A stretch of DNA of 64,000 nucleotides, taken from the NCBI RefSeq assembly GCF_900142925.1, contig NZ_FRCN01000006.1, positions 248,001-312,000 of the forward strand, written 5' to 3'. The number at the start of each line of letters is the position of its first letter. Position 1 is the stretch's first letter. The notes below the pieces were generated by a model. It searched no databases, had not been told where the DNA came from, and saw nothing but the letters and a program-made list of their open reading frames with translations. The translations under genes and the position numbers were made by a program. Below are positions 54,057 through 63,158 of this stretch, one piece after another. Source of the DNA: Chitinophaga sp. CF418 (GTDB lineage: Bacteria > Bacteroidota > Bacteroidia > Chitinophagales > Chitinophagaceae).

Positions 54057-54105
54057 ATATTATGCTACTTTCTATTATTTATTCAACGTATTCCGGATTA
54101 AAACC

Positions 54106-55446
54106 TCAATTCCAAACCCCTGTATAATTCTGTGGCGTGATCGCTTTCAGTTCCTTTTTCAGCGTGGCACTGATCTTCAAACCATCAATGAATTTATGCA
54201 TGGTCTTCTGTGTGATCTGTTCGCCGCCACGGGTGAGGTCTTTCAGGGCCTCGTATGGTTTAGGGAAGTTCTCTCTGCGTAATACGGTCTGAATAGCTTC
54301 TGCTACGACTGCCCAGTTGTTCTCCAGGTCTTCCTGCAGCTTGTTTTCATTCAGGATCAGCTTACCTAAGCCTTTCTGGAGGGATTTCAGCGCCAGTACA
54401 GTATGACCGAATGGTACGCCTACGTTCCTCAGCACGGTGGAGTCGGTCAGGTCACGCTGTAAGCGGGAGATAGGTAGCTTAGCGCTCAGGTGTTCGAAGA
54501 TGGCGTTGGCCAGTCCGAGGTTGCCTTCGGCGTTCTCGAAATCGATCGGATTTACTTTATGCGGCATTGCGGAAGAGCCCACCTCGCCGGCTTTGATCTT
54601 CTGCTTGAAATAATCCATGGAGATGTAAGTCCACACATCGCGGCAGAAGTCTACCAGGATCGTATTGATACGCTTCAGGGTATCAAATTGAGCGGAGATA
54701 TTATCGTAATGCTCGATCTGGGTAGTATATTTCATACGTTGCAGTCCGAGGGTGTTGTTCACGAATTTATCGCCGAACTTCTCCCAGTTGATCTTCGGGA
54801 AAGCTACGTGGTGAGCGTTGAAGTTGCCGGTAGCGCCACCGAATTTGGCTGCGAAAGGAATATCTCCCAGCAGTTTTACCTGGCCTTCCAGTCTTTCAAC
54901 GAATACCAGGATCTCCTTTCCCAGAATGGTAGGTGAGGCCGGCTGACCATGGGTACGGGCCAGCATCGGGATCTTCATCCAGGACTTGCCCATCTTTTTC
55001 AGGTCCAGTATCAGGTTGGCGATAGCTGGCATATATACATGCTCTACCGCTTCTTTCCAGAATAAGGGGGTAGCGGTGTTGTTAACATCCTGGGAAGTCA
55101 GACCGAAATGCACCCATTCCAGCTTGTCCTCCAGTCCGAGCGTTTTCAGCTCATTCTTAACAAAATACTCTACAGCTTTTACATCGTGGTTGGTCACCTT
55201 TTCAGTTTCTTTGATCAGCTGTGCATTCTCTATGGTAAAATCCTGATAGATCTTGCGTAATGCCGGTACCTGGGCTTTTGAGAGCGTGAACAGCTTCTGC
55301 TCTGACAGGGCAATGAAGTATTCGATCTCTACCTGCACACGGTAACGGATCAGTGCAAATTCTGAAAAGTAAGGAGCCAGTTCTTCCAGTTGCCTCCGGT
55401 AGCGTCCATCCAGCGGAGAAATGGCGGTTAAAGCTTGTAATTGCAT
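54106..55446 (-). CDS. purB: Adenylosuccinate lyase
   Basis: A 446-residue fumarase/aspartase-superfamily enzyme acting twice in purine synthesis, releasing fumarate from SAICAR and from adenylosuccinate. The superfamily signature SSAMPHKVNPIDFENAEGN is complete, and the N-terminal LTAISPLDGRYRRQLEELAPYFSE is typical of the E. coli-type enzyme. Length is normal. On the minus strand a TAATTTTG box at 55505-55498 is a possible promoter. It is divergent from mqnA. Confidence 0.96.
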   Translation of the reverse strand: MQLQALTAISPLDGRYRRQLEELAPYFSEFALIRYRVQVEIEYFIALSEQKLFTLSKAQVPALRKIYQDFTIENAQLIKETEKVTNHDVKAVEYFVKNELKTLGLEDKLEWVHFGLTSQDVNNTATPLFWKEAVEHVYMPAIANLILDLKKMGKSWMKIPMLARTHGQPASPTILGKEILVFVERLEGQVKLLGDIPFAAKFGGATGNFNAHHVAFPKINWEKFGDKFVNNTLGLQRMKYTTQIEHYDNISAQFDTLKRINTILVDFCRDVWTYISMDYFKQKIKAGEVGSSAMPHKVNPIDFENAEGNLGLANAIFEHLSAKLPISRLQRDLTDSTVLRNVGVPFGHTVLALKSLQKGLGKLILNENKLQEDLENNWAVVAEAIQTVLRRENFPKPYEALKDLTRGGEQITQKTMHKFIDGLKISATLKKELKAITPQNYTGVWN

Positions 55447-55511
55447 AATGTTATTTGATTAAGTGAGCGTTTATCACTTTTTGCCTAATTTAGCCGGCAA
55501 AATTACTGAAA

Positions 55512-56249
55512 TTGGAACGGAAAGTAAAAGTAGCGGCAGTAAGTTATTTGAATACCAGGCCATTATTATACGGATTCAGGGAACACCCGGTGATGAAGAT
55601 GCTGGAACTGAGTGTTGATTACCCTGCTAAAATAGCCCAGCAGCTGATTGATGGTGAAGTAGATGTAGCCCTCGTACCCGTGGCTATCATCCCGAAACTG
55701 AAGGAATATCATATCATTTCTGATTATTGTATCGGTGCAGAAGGTCCTGTTGCTTCTGTCTGCCTTTTCAGTGATGTGCCGCTAAATGAGATCAAACGCA
55801 TTTACCTCGACTACCAGAGCCGCACTTCCGTCGCTTTGCTGAAGGTACTGGTGCGTGAGTACTGGAAACTGGATGCAGAGCTGATCGAGACTACCGGCGA
55901 CTACCAGGACAAGATCAAAGGTACGGATGCTGGTCTTGTAATCGGCGACCGTGCACTGGCACAACGCCATGTATCTCCCTTTATCTACGACCTGGCAGAA
56001 CATTGGATGCGGTTTACCAGCCTGCCGTTCGTGTTTGCTGCCTGGATCAGTAATAAAGCGCTGCCTATCGAGTTTATCCAGGAATTCAGCAACGCCAATA
56101 GTATCGGGATACATAATATCCCTGCTGTCGTGGCGGAGAATGCCTATCCGCTTTATGATCTGACAACTTATTATACCCAGAATATCAGTTATCCGCTTAC
56201 GCCTGCCAAGCGGCAGGGCATGCAACGGTTCCTGAGCTACCTGATGTAA
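55512..56249 (+). CDS. mqnA: Chorismate dehydratase
   Basis: A 245-residue periplasmic-binding-fold enzyme that dehydrates chorismate to 3-enolpyruvylbenzoate, the first step of the futalosine route to menaquinone. The start RKVKVAAVSYLNTRPLLYGF, the DVALVPVAIIPKL segment and the YLDYQSRTSVALLKVL segment match MqnA. The start codon appears to be TTG at 55512, as no ATG or GTG precedes the conserved KVAAVSYLNTRPL. Other futalosine genes are not in the window. Confidence 0.9.
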   Translation: MERKVKVAAVSYLNTRPLLYGFREHPVMKMLELSVDYPAKIAQQLIDGEVDVALVPVAIIPKLKEYHIISDYCIGAEGPVASVCLFSDVPLNEIKRIYLDYQSRTSVALLKVLVREYWKLDAELIETTGDYQDKIKGTDAGLVIGDRALAQRHVSPFIYDLAEHWMRFTSLPFVFAAWISNKALPIEFIQEFSNANSIGIHNIPAVVAENAYPLYDLTTYYTQNISYPLTPAKRQGMQRFLSYLM

Positions 56250-56266
56250 AAAACGATAATAAATCC

Positions 56267-56301
56267 ATAATGGCGGGCCTGCATTAGCTGTCCGCCATTA
56301 T
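56267..56301 (+). terminator. Terminator of mqnA
   Basis: ATAATGGCGG and CCGCCATTAT form a perfect 10-bp stem around a 15-nt loop, 17 bp after the stop codon; the following TATATTGT is only moderately T-rich. Confidence 0.65.
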
Positions 56302-56433
56302 TATATTGTCATATACTCCCCATTTATTCTATATCTACTCATATCAATGTCGTCAGACTGAAGCAATTAGACAACTCATTCAGCTTTTTTCTTTATATTA
56401 GTTACCCCATCTGTTCACACAAACTCCTGCAAC

Positions 56434-57099
56434 ATGAAAATTGGCATCCTGGGTAGTGGCCCTGTCGGACTCACGTTAACGGAAGGATTGATCACGGCTG
56501 GTCATGACGTGATACTCGGTACCCGCAATCCTGCGAAAGAATCTCTTCAGCAATGGATTAAGAAAAAAGGAGGCCCGAAAGTAACTGCCGCCCCCTTCCG
56601 GGATGCAGCCGCTCAGGGGGAGTTGCTGGTCATCTGTACCAGCTGGGCAGGAACACAGAGAGCCATTGAGGCCGCCGGGCTTTGGAATTTCAAGAATAAA
56701 GTGGTGGTGGATGTCACCAATCCCCTGGATGGCAAAGGTCCCGATCAGCAGGGACGACTAACCTTCTCCATAGGGCATACCAATTCGGCAGGCGAGCAGC
56801 TACAAGCATGGCTGCCACCAGATGCTCATGTGGTAAAAGCACTAAGTTGCATAGGCCATGAATCCATGTTCCGTACCCAACAGGAGCCGGAAAAGGAAAC
56901 ACCTACCATGTTCATCTGTGGGAATAAACGCGCGGCAAAAATGACGGTAACAACTCTCCTGAATGAGATGGGCTGGAAGGATATTGTGGATATGGGGACG
57001 ATTGAAATGAGTCGGAATATAGAGCCCCTGAGTATACTCTGGTATGCATATGGGTTCAGGACGGGGACCTGGAGCCATGCGTTTAAGCTGGTGAAGTGA
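56434..57099 (+). CDS. NADPH-binding reductase of the F420-dependent NADP reductase family
   Basis: A 221-residue protein with an N-terminal Rossmann fold (MKIGILGSGPVGLTLTEGL) and the GTRNP segment that binds the NADP phosphate, followed by VVDVTNPLDGKG and AHVVKALSCIGHESM. It belongs to the NADP oxidoreductase/F420-dependent family. Bacteroidota generally lack F420, so the hydride acceptor here is likely another molecule and the reaction is unknown. It stands alone. Confidence 0.85.
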   Translation: MKIGILGSGPVGLTLTEGLITAGHDVILGTRNPAKESLQQWIKKKGGPKVTAAPFRDAAAQGELLVICTSWAGTQRAIEAAGLWNFKNKVVVDVTNPLDGKGPDQQGRLTFSIGHTNSAGEQLQAWLPPDAHVVKALSCIGHESMFRTQQEPEKETPTMFICGNKRAAKMTVTTLLNEMGWKDIVDMGTIEMSRNIEPLSILWYAYGFRTGTWSHAFKLVK

Positions 57100-57224
57100 G
57101 TCGGAGTTGATGTAAGCGCTTAGCGATAGAACGAAGCCGCTGGCTATAAAAATAAATGCCCGCACTACATACCGGATGGTCAATCCGACATATATGGCAG
57201 CTAATCGAAGCACGAATATAAAAC

Positions 57225-57258
57225 ATATAGCCCCGGACCAATCGGCCCGGGGCTATAT
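57225..57258. terminator. Terminator hairpin between convergent genes
   Basis: ATATAGCCCCGG and CCGGGGCTATAT are perfect 12-bp arms around a 10-nt loop. It lies 49 bp beyond the stop of the M1 peptidase gene and 125 bp beyond that of 56434. Confidence 0.7.
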
Positions 57259-57306
57259 ATACACGGCTCCTCAAGTGAGCATCGTGCAAATGACACTAAA
57301 CGAGTT

Positions 57307-58947
57307 TTAGATCTCTTTTACGTTCACATAAAAGTTCGGATCTACTTTGAACTTCTTCGGGTCAGACAGGGTAATACCTGTTGACTGCCAGTTTCTTCCA
57401 GGATAAATGAAGCGGTATCCGCCATCATTCAGTGTTACCTTTACGGGCATATTAAAGTTCTCTACGTCTGTTACCCAACGGAACTTCAGCTGTGACCCTT
57501 CTATATGATATTCCAGTGTAGGAATGGAAGTATGGGTCAGGTATTGTTCGAACACCTTATTGAAGTTCATCTTTGTTTTTTCATTGAAGTATTCTTCTAT
57601 CTGGCGGGTAGTTACCGTCTGATGCCAGAAGGTCTTGTTCAGTCCGCGAAGGATCTCCCTGAATACATAGTCGTTGTTCACGATCTGGCGGATGGTGTGG
57701 ATCATGTTGCCACCTTTATAGTACATGTCACCGCTGCCCTCGTTATTTACACCATATTGCCCGATGATAGGAACATCATTTTTGATGTTCTTTCTGACAC
57801 CGGTAATATATTCAAACGCTGCCTCAGGACCATACTCGCATTCTGTAAAGAGGGTCTCTGAATAATTGGTGAAACTCTCATGCACCCACATATCAGCGAT
57901 GTCTTTCGTGGTGATATTATTACCAAACCATTCATGCCCGCTTTCATGTACGATGATGAAGTCCCATTTCAATCCCCAGCCGCTGCCGGAAAGGTCTGTT
58001 CCTTTGTAGCCCATTTTAAATTTGTTACCATAGGCTACGGCGCTCTGGTGCTCCATGCCCAGATGAGGGGATTCCACCAGTTTATAACTGTCTTTATAGA
58101 ACGGATATTTACCGAACCAGGCTTCGAAACATTTCAGCATGTTCTTTACAACAGCAAAGTGGGTTTGGGCAGTGTCCACATTGTAATCAAGTACCCAGTA
58201 GTCCAGGTCCAGTTTCCCTCCTTCACCGGAGTAGGTATCTTTGAATTCTGAATAGTGGCCGATGTTCATAGCCACATCATAGTTATTGATCGGATTACTG
58301 ACATACCAGGTCCATACCATATTCCCGTCGCGGTCCATGGCCTTCTTTTTCAGGCGTCCGTTAGAAACGTCTACCAGGTCGGGAGGAGTAGTGATGCTGA
58401 TAGTCATGTTGTTAGGCTCATCACTCTGATGATCTTTATTAGGCCACCATACGCTGGCGCCGAGGCCCTGACAGGCAGTAGCCACCCAGGGTCTGCCCTG
58501 GTTATCTTTTCGCCAGATCAATCCACCGTCCCATGGCGGATTTACAGCTACTCTCGGTTTTCCATGATAGAAGATGGTGATCTTCTTGTCTTTGCCTTTT
58601 AGTTGCTTTTTGGCAACCATATTGACGAAGATAGCACTACCTTCCCGCTGATAGGTGAGTGATTGTTTGTCTTGTGCAATACTGTCAATCTCCAATGGCT
58701 CCTGCAGATCTATCTGCATAATACTGTCTACTTTCAGCACCCTATAGGTGATCACGTTGTAGCCTTCAAGGGTACTATCGCTGATGTTCGGTTTTACGTG
58801 CAGGTCGTAGGATTTTACATCCCACCATGCGCGTTCTCTGCCAACCGTACCTCGTAAGGTATCAGCGCGTGTAAATGTCTGTTGATGTTGGGCACCGGCG
58901 GTAAGCGCCGTAAGCAAAACCAGGAAGAGCATAAGTATGCCTCGCAT
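57307..58947 (-). CDS. Secreted M1-family aminopeptidase
   Basis: A 546-residue zinc metallopeptidase. Signal peptide RGILMLFLVLLTALTAGAQ, then an N-terminal beta domain (35-230) and the thermolysin-like catalytic domain. Zinc site: HESGHEWFGNN with His334 and His338 and catalytic Glu335, and a third ligand Glu in WVHESFTNYSETLF. The exopeptidase motif GAMEN appears as LGMEHQS, where the Asn is replaced. It trims N-terminal residues from peptides in the periplasm or outside. It lacks the C-terminal helical domain of larger M1 enzymes, as is common in Bacteroidota. Confidence 0.93.
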   Translation of the reverse strand: MRGILMLFLVLLTALTAGAQHQQTFTRADTLRGTVGRERAWWDVKSYDLHVKPNISDSTLEGYNVITYRVLKVDSIMQIDLQEPLEIDSIAQDKQSLTYQREGSAIFVNMVAKKQLKGKDKKITIFYHGKPRVAVNPPWDGGLIWRKDNQGRPWVATACQGLGASVWWPNKDHQSDEPNNMTISITTPPDLVDVSNGRLKKKAMDRDGNMVWTWYVSNPINNYDVAMNIGHYSEFKDTYSGEGGKLDLDYWVLDYNVDTAQTHFAVVKNMLKCFEAWFGKYPFYKDSYKLVESPHLGMEHQSAVAYGNKFKMGYKGTDLSGSGWGLKWDFIIVHESGHEWFGNNITTKDIADMWVHESFTNYSETLFTECEYGPEAAFEYITGVRKNIKNDVPIIGQYGVNNEGSGDMYYKGGNMIHTIRQIVNNDYVFREILRGLNKTFWHQTVTTRQIEEYFNEKTKMNFNKVFEQYLTHTSIPTLEYHIEGSQLKFRWVTDVENFNMPVKVTLNDGGYRFIYPGRNWQSTGITLSDPKKFKVDPNFYVNVKEI

Positions 58948-59084
58948 AGAAAATCTTATTTTATCCCGGAAAGGTATTAATTTTCGTCTAATAAGCCTAC
59001 GCGCAGAATGGCCAATACTTAGCGGTTTATGCAGATATACATGAACGGTAAGCTGGTCCCGGTTAATGGCTGTAAGACGTCCAC

Positions 59085-60704
59085 ATGCACCTGAGATTCG
59101 TATTCATACCACTCATTCTACTGTTTGCCGCCTGTGGGCATCCACCCACTTCAGGAAAGCAGGTATTCCGTTATAATATGCAGGAAGGCATTGCCTCCCT
59201 CGACCCTGCGTTTGCGAAAAACCAGGCAGTTAACTGGGCGGTAAAGCAATTATATAACACCCTCGTAGAACCTGATGAGCAGCTGAATATCCGTCCTTCT
59301 CTGGCTACCCGCTGGGAAGTGGCCCCCGATTATAAGACTTATACTTTTCACCTGCGCACAGATGTCTATTTTCACGACAACCCGGTATTTGCCAACGGCA
59401 AAGGACGCAGGATGACTGCTGCAGATGTTGTGTACAGCCTGAAACGTATCATAGATCCGGCTACGGCCTCTCCGGGCGCCTGGATCTTTAATGGCAAGGT
59501 AGACCCGGATACAGGTTTCCAGGCATTGAATGACTCCACGTTTCAGCTGACCCTCGTGCAACCCTTTCACCCTGTATTGGGCATTCTCAGCATGCAATAC
59601 TGCTCCGTCGTACCACATGAAGTTGTAGAGAAATACGGGAAGGATTTCCGGAAGTATCCCTGTGGCACTGGCCCTTTCAACTTCTTCCTCTGGGAAGAAG
59701 GACAGGCGTTGGTCCTGCACCGTAATCCACATTATTTTGAGAAAGACAGTACCGGGCATGCACTGCCATATCTTGATGCTGTAAAGGTCTCATTCCAGGA
59801 AAATAAGGCTACCGAGTTCCTGTTATTCCGTCAGGGGCAACTGGACTTTATGAATGATATTGACGCATCATTTAAAGATGAGGTGCTCACGAAAAAGGGA
59901 CTGCTTAAAAAAGAGTGGGAGGGGAAGCTGGTGCTCGATAAAAGCCCTTTTCTTAACATTGAATACCTGGGATTCCTGCTGGATAGTACGAAGTCGGCTG
60001 TCAAGCTCTCACCGTCCCGCTTACAGAAAATCAGGCTGGCCATCAACTATAGTATTGACAGAGGGAGGATGATCACTTACCTCAGGAATGGAATAGGATA
60101 TCCGGCCGTTGCAGGTTTTGTACCTATGGGCTTACCATCCTTTGATACGGCGAAGGTAAAAGGCTATACCTATAATCCGGCAAAGGCAAGGCAATTGCTG
60201 CAGGAAGCCGGTTTTCCCGAAGGGAGAGGCCTGCCGGTGATGCATCTGTTGTCGATCCCTATTTATGAGGACTACGCCAATTACGTGGCGAACCAGTTAC
60301 AGCAGGTAGGCATCCCGATACAGGTAGAGGTAATGCAGAAGGGTTTATTGCTGGAGCAAACTGCTAAATCGCAGGCTCTCTTCTTCCGTGCCAGCTGGAT
60401 CGGAGATTATGCGGATGCCGAGAACTACCTGGCTGTATTCTACAGTAAGAATGGTGCTCCGCCTAACTATACAAGATATGCTAATCCAGCGTTCGACCGG
60501 CTGTATGAACAGGCACTCAAAGAGAATAATGACTCCCTTCGTTACCAGCTTTACCAGGAAATGGACAGGATGATTGTGGCGGATGCCCCGGTAGTACCCT
60601 TGTTCTACGACCAGGTCATTCACCTTGTACAGCCCAATGTGCAAGGATTTACCAGTAATGCCCTCAATCTGTTGGAGTTGCGGAGAGTGAGGATTAAGAT
60701 CTGA
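59085..60704 (+). CDS. ABC transporter peptide-binding lipoprotein (SBP family 5)
   Basis: A 539-residue extracytoplasmic binding protein of the DppA/OppA family. Lipobox LLFAAC with Cys17; conserved ALTRWEVAPDYKTYTFHLR-like and RRMTAADVVYSLKRIIDP segments; FNNPHYFEKD and INYSIDRGRMITYL are typical later motifs. It would bind peptides or similar solutes. No permease or ATPase genes follow, so the partners lie elsewhere. It is divergent from the M1 aminopeptidase, and both would act on peptides in the periplasm. Confidence 0.92.
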   Translation: MHLRFVFIPLILLFAACGHPPTSGKQVFRYNMQEGIASLDPAFAKNQAVNWAVKQLYNTLVEPDEQLNIRPSLATRWEVAPDYKTYTFHLRTDVYFHDNPVFANGKGRRMTAADVVYSLKRIIDPATASPGAWIFNGKVDPDTGFQALNDSTFQLTLVQPFHPVLGILSMQYCSVVPHEVVEKYGKDFRKYPCGTGPFNFFLWEEGQALVLHRNPHYFEKDSTGHALPYLDAVKVSFQENKATEFLLFRQGQLDFMNDIDASFKDEVLTKKGLLKKEWEGKLVLDKSPFLNIEYLGFLLDSTKSAVKLSPSRLQKIRLAINYSIDRGRMITYLRNGIGYPAVAGFVPMGLPSFDTAKVKGYTYNPAKARQLLQEAGFPEGRGLPVMHLLSIPIYEDYANYVANQLQQVGIPIQVEVMQKGLLLEQTAKSQALFFRASWIGDYADAENYLAVFYSKNGAPPNYTRYANPAFDRLYEQALKENNDSLRYQLYQEMDRMIVADAPVVPLFYDQVIHLVQPNVQGFTSNALNLLELRRVRIKI

Positions 60705-60792
60705 TACCAGGCAACCGGTCACGCTGCTGTATTCTTTTCTGTATTGTTCGGGAGTGAAGATAAAAGTTTGATATTTGCAAAAAAGCAGTGTC

Positions 60793-61683
60793 ATGGGCAA
60801 GGTAATTCAATCGTGGGATGCTCACTCAGCTGATCCGGCAACCAGTCGATATCCCGGCCCTTATTTTAATGCATACAAGCTGGAGGAACGCATGCAGACT
60901 GGCGTTCCGGCTTCCGCTTACAGCCGCAGGGATTATTACAAGATCATGTTGTTTCGTGGTAGCGCTATCTTACACTTTGGGGATCAGAGCATTACGATAG
61001 GCAACAACACATTATTGTTCTTTAATTCAAGGGTGCCCTATACATTTGAACTTTTGGAAGAAGAGGTATTAGGATATTCCTGCGTGTTCAAGGATGAGTT
61101 CTTCCGGGAAGGTTTGCGGCTGAAACTCGAAGAAATTCCTCTTTTTATGCCGGATGCCCGGCCCGTATTTGTCCTTGATGGGGAAGCATTAAAAGAAGTG
61201 ACCGATCTGTTTGAAAAGATCATCAGGGAGCTCGGTAGCGCCTATGTTTATAAATATGAGCTGATCAGCAGTTATATCAGTGAGTTGATCTACTATGCCA
61301 TGAAGCTGGCGCCTTCCAGGGATACCTTGAAAGAATCCAATGCCACAGCACGTGTTACCGCGGCTTTTTTAGAACTCCTGGAGAGACAGTTCCCGCTGGA
61401 AGCATTCTCGGGGCGTATTGTACTCCGCACACCTAGGGATTTCGCCGACAGGCTCTCTATTCATGTTAACTACCTCAACCGGGCGGTAAAGACCGAGACT
61501 GGCAAAACGACCACAGATCATATTTTCGACAGGCTGATAGGGGAGGCAAAGGCTATGCTGAAGCATAGCAATCTGAACATAGCAGAAATCAGTTTCGCGC
61601 TGGGATTTGAGGACCAGGCGCACTTTAATAACTTCTTCAAAAAACGGGTAAAGGTTGCTCCCTCTCTTTTCCGTCAGGTTTGA
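60793..61683 (+). CDS. AraC-family transcriptional regulator
   Basis: A 296-residue regulator: an N-terminal cupin-like sensing domain (20-130, with ILHFGDQSITIGNNTLLFFNSRVPYTF) and a C-terminal double helix-turn-helix (about 195-296) with FADRLSIHVNYLNRAVKTETGKTTTDHI and ISFALGFEDQAHFNNFFKKRVKVAPSLFRQ. The ATG at 60793 is preferred over a TTG at 60775. It stands 77 bp before a short-chain dehydrogenase gene on the same strand, which it probably controls, as is common for this subgroup. Confidence 0.92.
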   Translation: MGKVIQSWDAHSADPATSRYPGPYFNAYKLEERMQTGVPASAYSRRDYYKIMLFRGSAILHFGDQSITIGNNTLLFFNSRVPYTFELLEEEVLGYSCVFKDEFFREGLRLKLEEIPLFMPDARPVFVLDGEALKEVTDLFEKIIRELGSAYVYKYELISSYISELIYYAMKLAPSRDTLKESNATARVTAAFLELLERQFPLEAFSGRIVLRTPRDFADRLSIHVNYLNRAVKTETGKTTTDHIFDRLIGEAKAMLKHSNLNIAEISFALGFEDQAHFNNFFKKRVKVAPSLFRQV

Positions 61684-61734
61684 TTTTTACAAATATTGGT
61701 TTGAGGCTCACAAAGTTCCCATAGGTGATGGTTC

Positions 61735-61742
61735 TACCTTTG
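61735..61742 (+). promoter_or_regulatory. Candidate -7 promoter box of the SDR gene
   Basis: TACCTTTG fits TAnnTTTG and ends 18 bp before the ATG at 61761. It implies a promoter separate from that of the AraC gene. Confidence 0.45.
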
Positions 61743-61760
61743 AATCACAAAATTTAATCT

Positions 61761-62777
61761 ATGGAAAAGAATAAAACAGTGACGTTACAGGAACCAATTG
61801 ACGCAGGATTTGACGGCGCGTCTACAGCGGCAGACGTAATAGAAGGCATTGACCTGTCTGGCAAAGTGGCTATTGTCACTGGCGGTTATGCAGGTATTGG
61901 TCTGGAGACTACAAGCGTGCTCAGTGGAGCAGGAGCTACGGTGATCGTTCCTGCCCGGGATATTGAGAAAGCGACAAGGGCCTTAAAAGGAATTGAGCGG
62001 GTACAGATTGCTCCCCTCGACCTGGCAGATCCGGCCTCCATTGACGCGTTTGCAGACAAATTCCTGGCCAGCGAACAACCTTTACATATCATGGTGAATA
62101 ATGCAGGGGTTATGGCCAATCCATTCACTCTTGACAAACGTGGATATGAATCACAGTTTGCGACAAATCACCTGGGGCATTTTCAACTGGTTGTCCGCCT
62201 CTGGCCTGCATTACGCCGGGCCAACGGTGCAAGGGTAGTGGCATTGTCTTCCTGGGGACACCGTTTTTCGCCGGTCGTATTTGAGGATCTGCACTTTCAG
62301 CAACGGGAATATGACCGTTGGCTGGCCTACGGACAATCAAAAACCGCTAATGCGCTCTTCGCAGTGGAACTGGACAGGCGCGGCAGGGAAGAAGGTATCC
62401 GCGCATTTGCCGTGCATCCCGGGAGTATTGTTGACACTGATCTGAAACGATACATGTCAGAAGAGGAACTTCAAAAGGCGGGCGTATTCGATCAGGACGG
62501 TAAACCGATACTTGATCCGTCGAAACAGCTGAAGACTATTGAGCAGGGAGCTGCCACCAGTGTCTGGTGTGCTGTAAGTCCGCAGCTAAACGGCATGGGA
62601 GGTGTGTATTGCGAGAATTGTGATATATCGCCGGTAACCACTGAAGATAAAACCCAGGGCGGTAACGATATTAGCAAGCGTGCTCCATCTAAAGCATTTG
62701 GCGTATTTCCTTATGCGATCGATCCGGTGGCTGCAAAAAGATTGTGGGAGCTGAGTGAGCTGTTGCTGAATAATTAA
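61761..62777 (+). CDS. Short-chain dehydrogenase/reductase
   Basis: A 338-residue classical-type SDR with a 30-residue N-terminal extension. The NAD(P) motif is TGGYAGIG (about residue 40), NNAG follows in MVNNAGVMANPF, and the catalytic Ser-Tyr-Lys are in VALSSWGHRF and YGQSKTAN. The length and VYCENCDISPV segment resemble oxidoreductases of the retinol dehydrogenase/protochlorophyllide-reductase-like branch. Substrate unknown. It is probably induced through the AraC protein upstream and ends in a strong hairpin. Confidence 0.92.
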   Translation: MEKNKTVTLQEPIDAGFDGASTAADVIEGIDLSGKVAIVTGGYAGIGLETTSVLSGAGATVIVPARDIEKATRALKGIERVQIAPLDLADPASIDAFADKFLASEQPLHIMVNNAGVMANPFTLDKRGYESQFATNHLGHFQLVVRLWPALRRANGARVVALSSWGHRFSPVVFEDLHFQQREYDRWLAYGQSKTANALFAVELDRRGREEGIRAFAVHPGSIVDTDLKRYMSEEELQKAGVFDQDGKPILDPSKQLKTIEQGAATSVWCAVSPQLNGMGGVYCENCDISPVTTEDKTQGGNDISKRAPSKAFGVFPYAIDPVAAKRLWELSELLLNN

Positions 62778-62784
62778 TGTCGCC

Positions 62785-62817
62785 AGTAAATTTATTTGCA
62801 ATCCAAATAAATTTACT
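62785..62817 (+). terminator. Hairpin after the SDR gene
   Basis: AGTAAATTTATTTG and CAAATAAATTTACT are perfect 14-bp arms with a 5-nt loop, 8 bp past the stop codon. The stem is A/T-rich and no T run follows. Confidence 0.65.
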
Positions 62818-62898
62818 AACTTAAGTACCCAAAGTAACCATTAACCACTTCGACCGATAGTTTAATCCCGTTATTTTTTCATTTTCAAAAACATAACT

Positions 62899-62928
62899 AT
62901 GGGACCCGTTAAATCTCAGCATCAGTAA
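62899..62928 (+). other. Nine-codon mini-ORF in repeat copy 1
   Basis: ATG GGA CCC GTT AAA TCT and three more codons encode MGPVKSQHQ and stop at TAA. The start has the same context as the lipase start. Compared with copy 2 the two base differences (GTT/GTC and TCT/TCC) are both silent. It may be an upstream ORF or a decayed gene start. Confidence 0.35.
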
Positions 62929-62982
62929 CCATATAGATAACCACTTTAATCTGTTATTTTTTCATTTTCAAAAACCATAACT

Positions 62983-63012
62983 ATGGGACCCGTCAAATCC
63001 CAGCATCAGTAA
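62983..63012 (+). other. Nine-codon mini-ORF in repeat copy 2
   Basis: It encodes the same peptide MGPVKSQHQ followed by TAA as in copy 1. The stop overlaps the AGTAACC that opens the next repeat unit. Confidence 0.35.
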
Positions 63013-63158
63013 CCATATAGATAACCACTTTAATCCCGTTATTTTTCATCTTCAAATACCATTGCGCTGGGACTAATCATTCCCAGCGCCAGTAACCATC
63101 AAACCATATAAGCTACCAGTTCAATCCTGTCATTTTTCATCTTCAAAAAACCATAACT

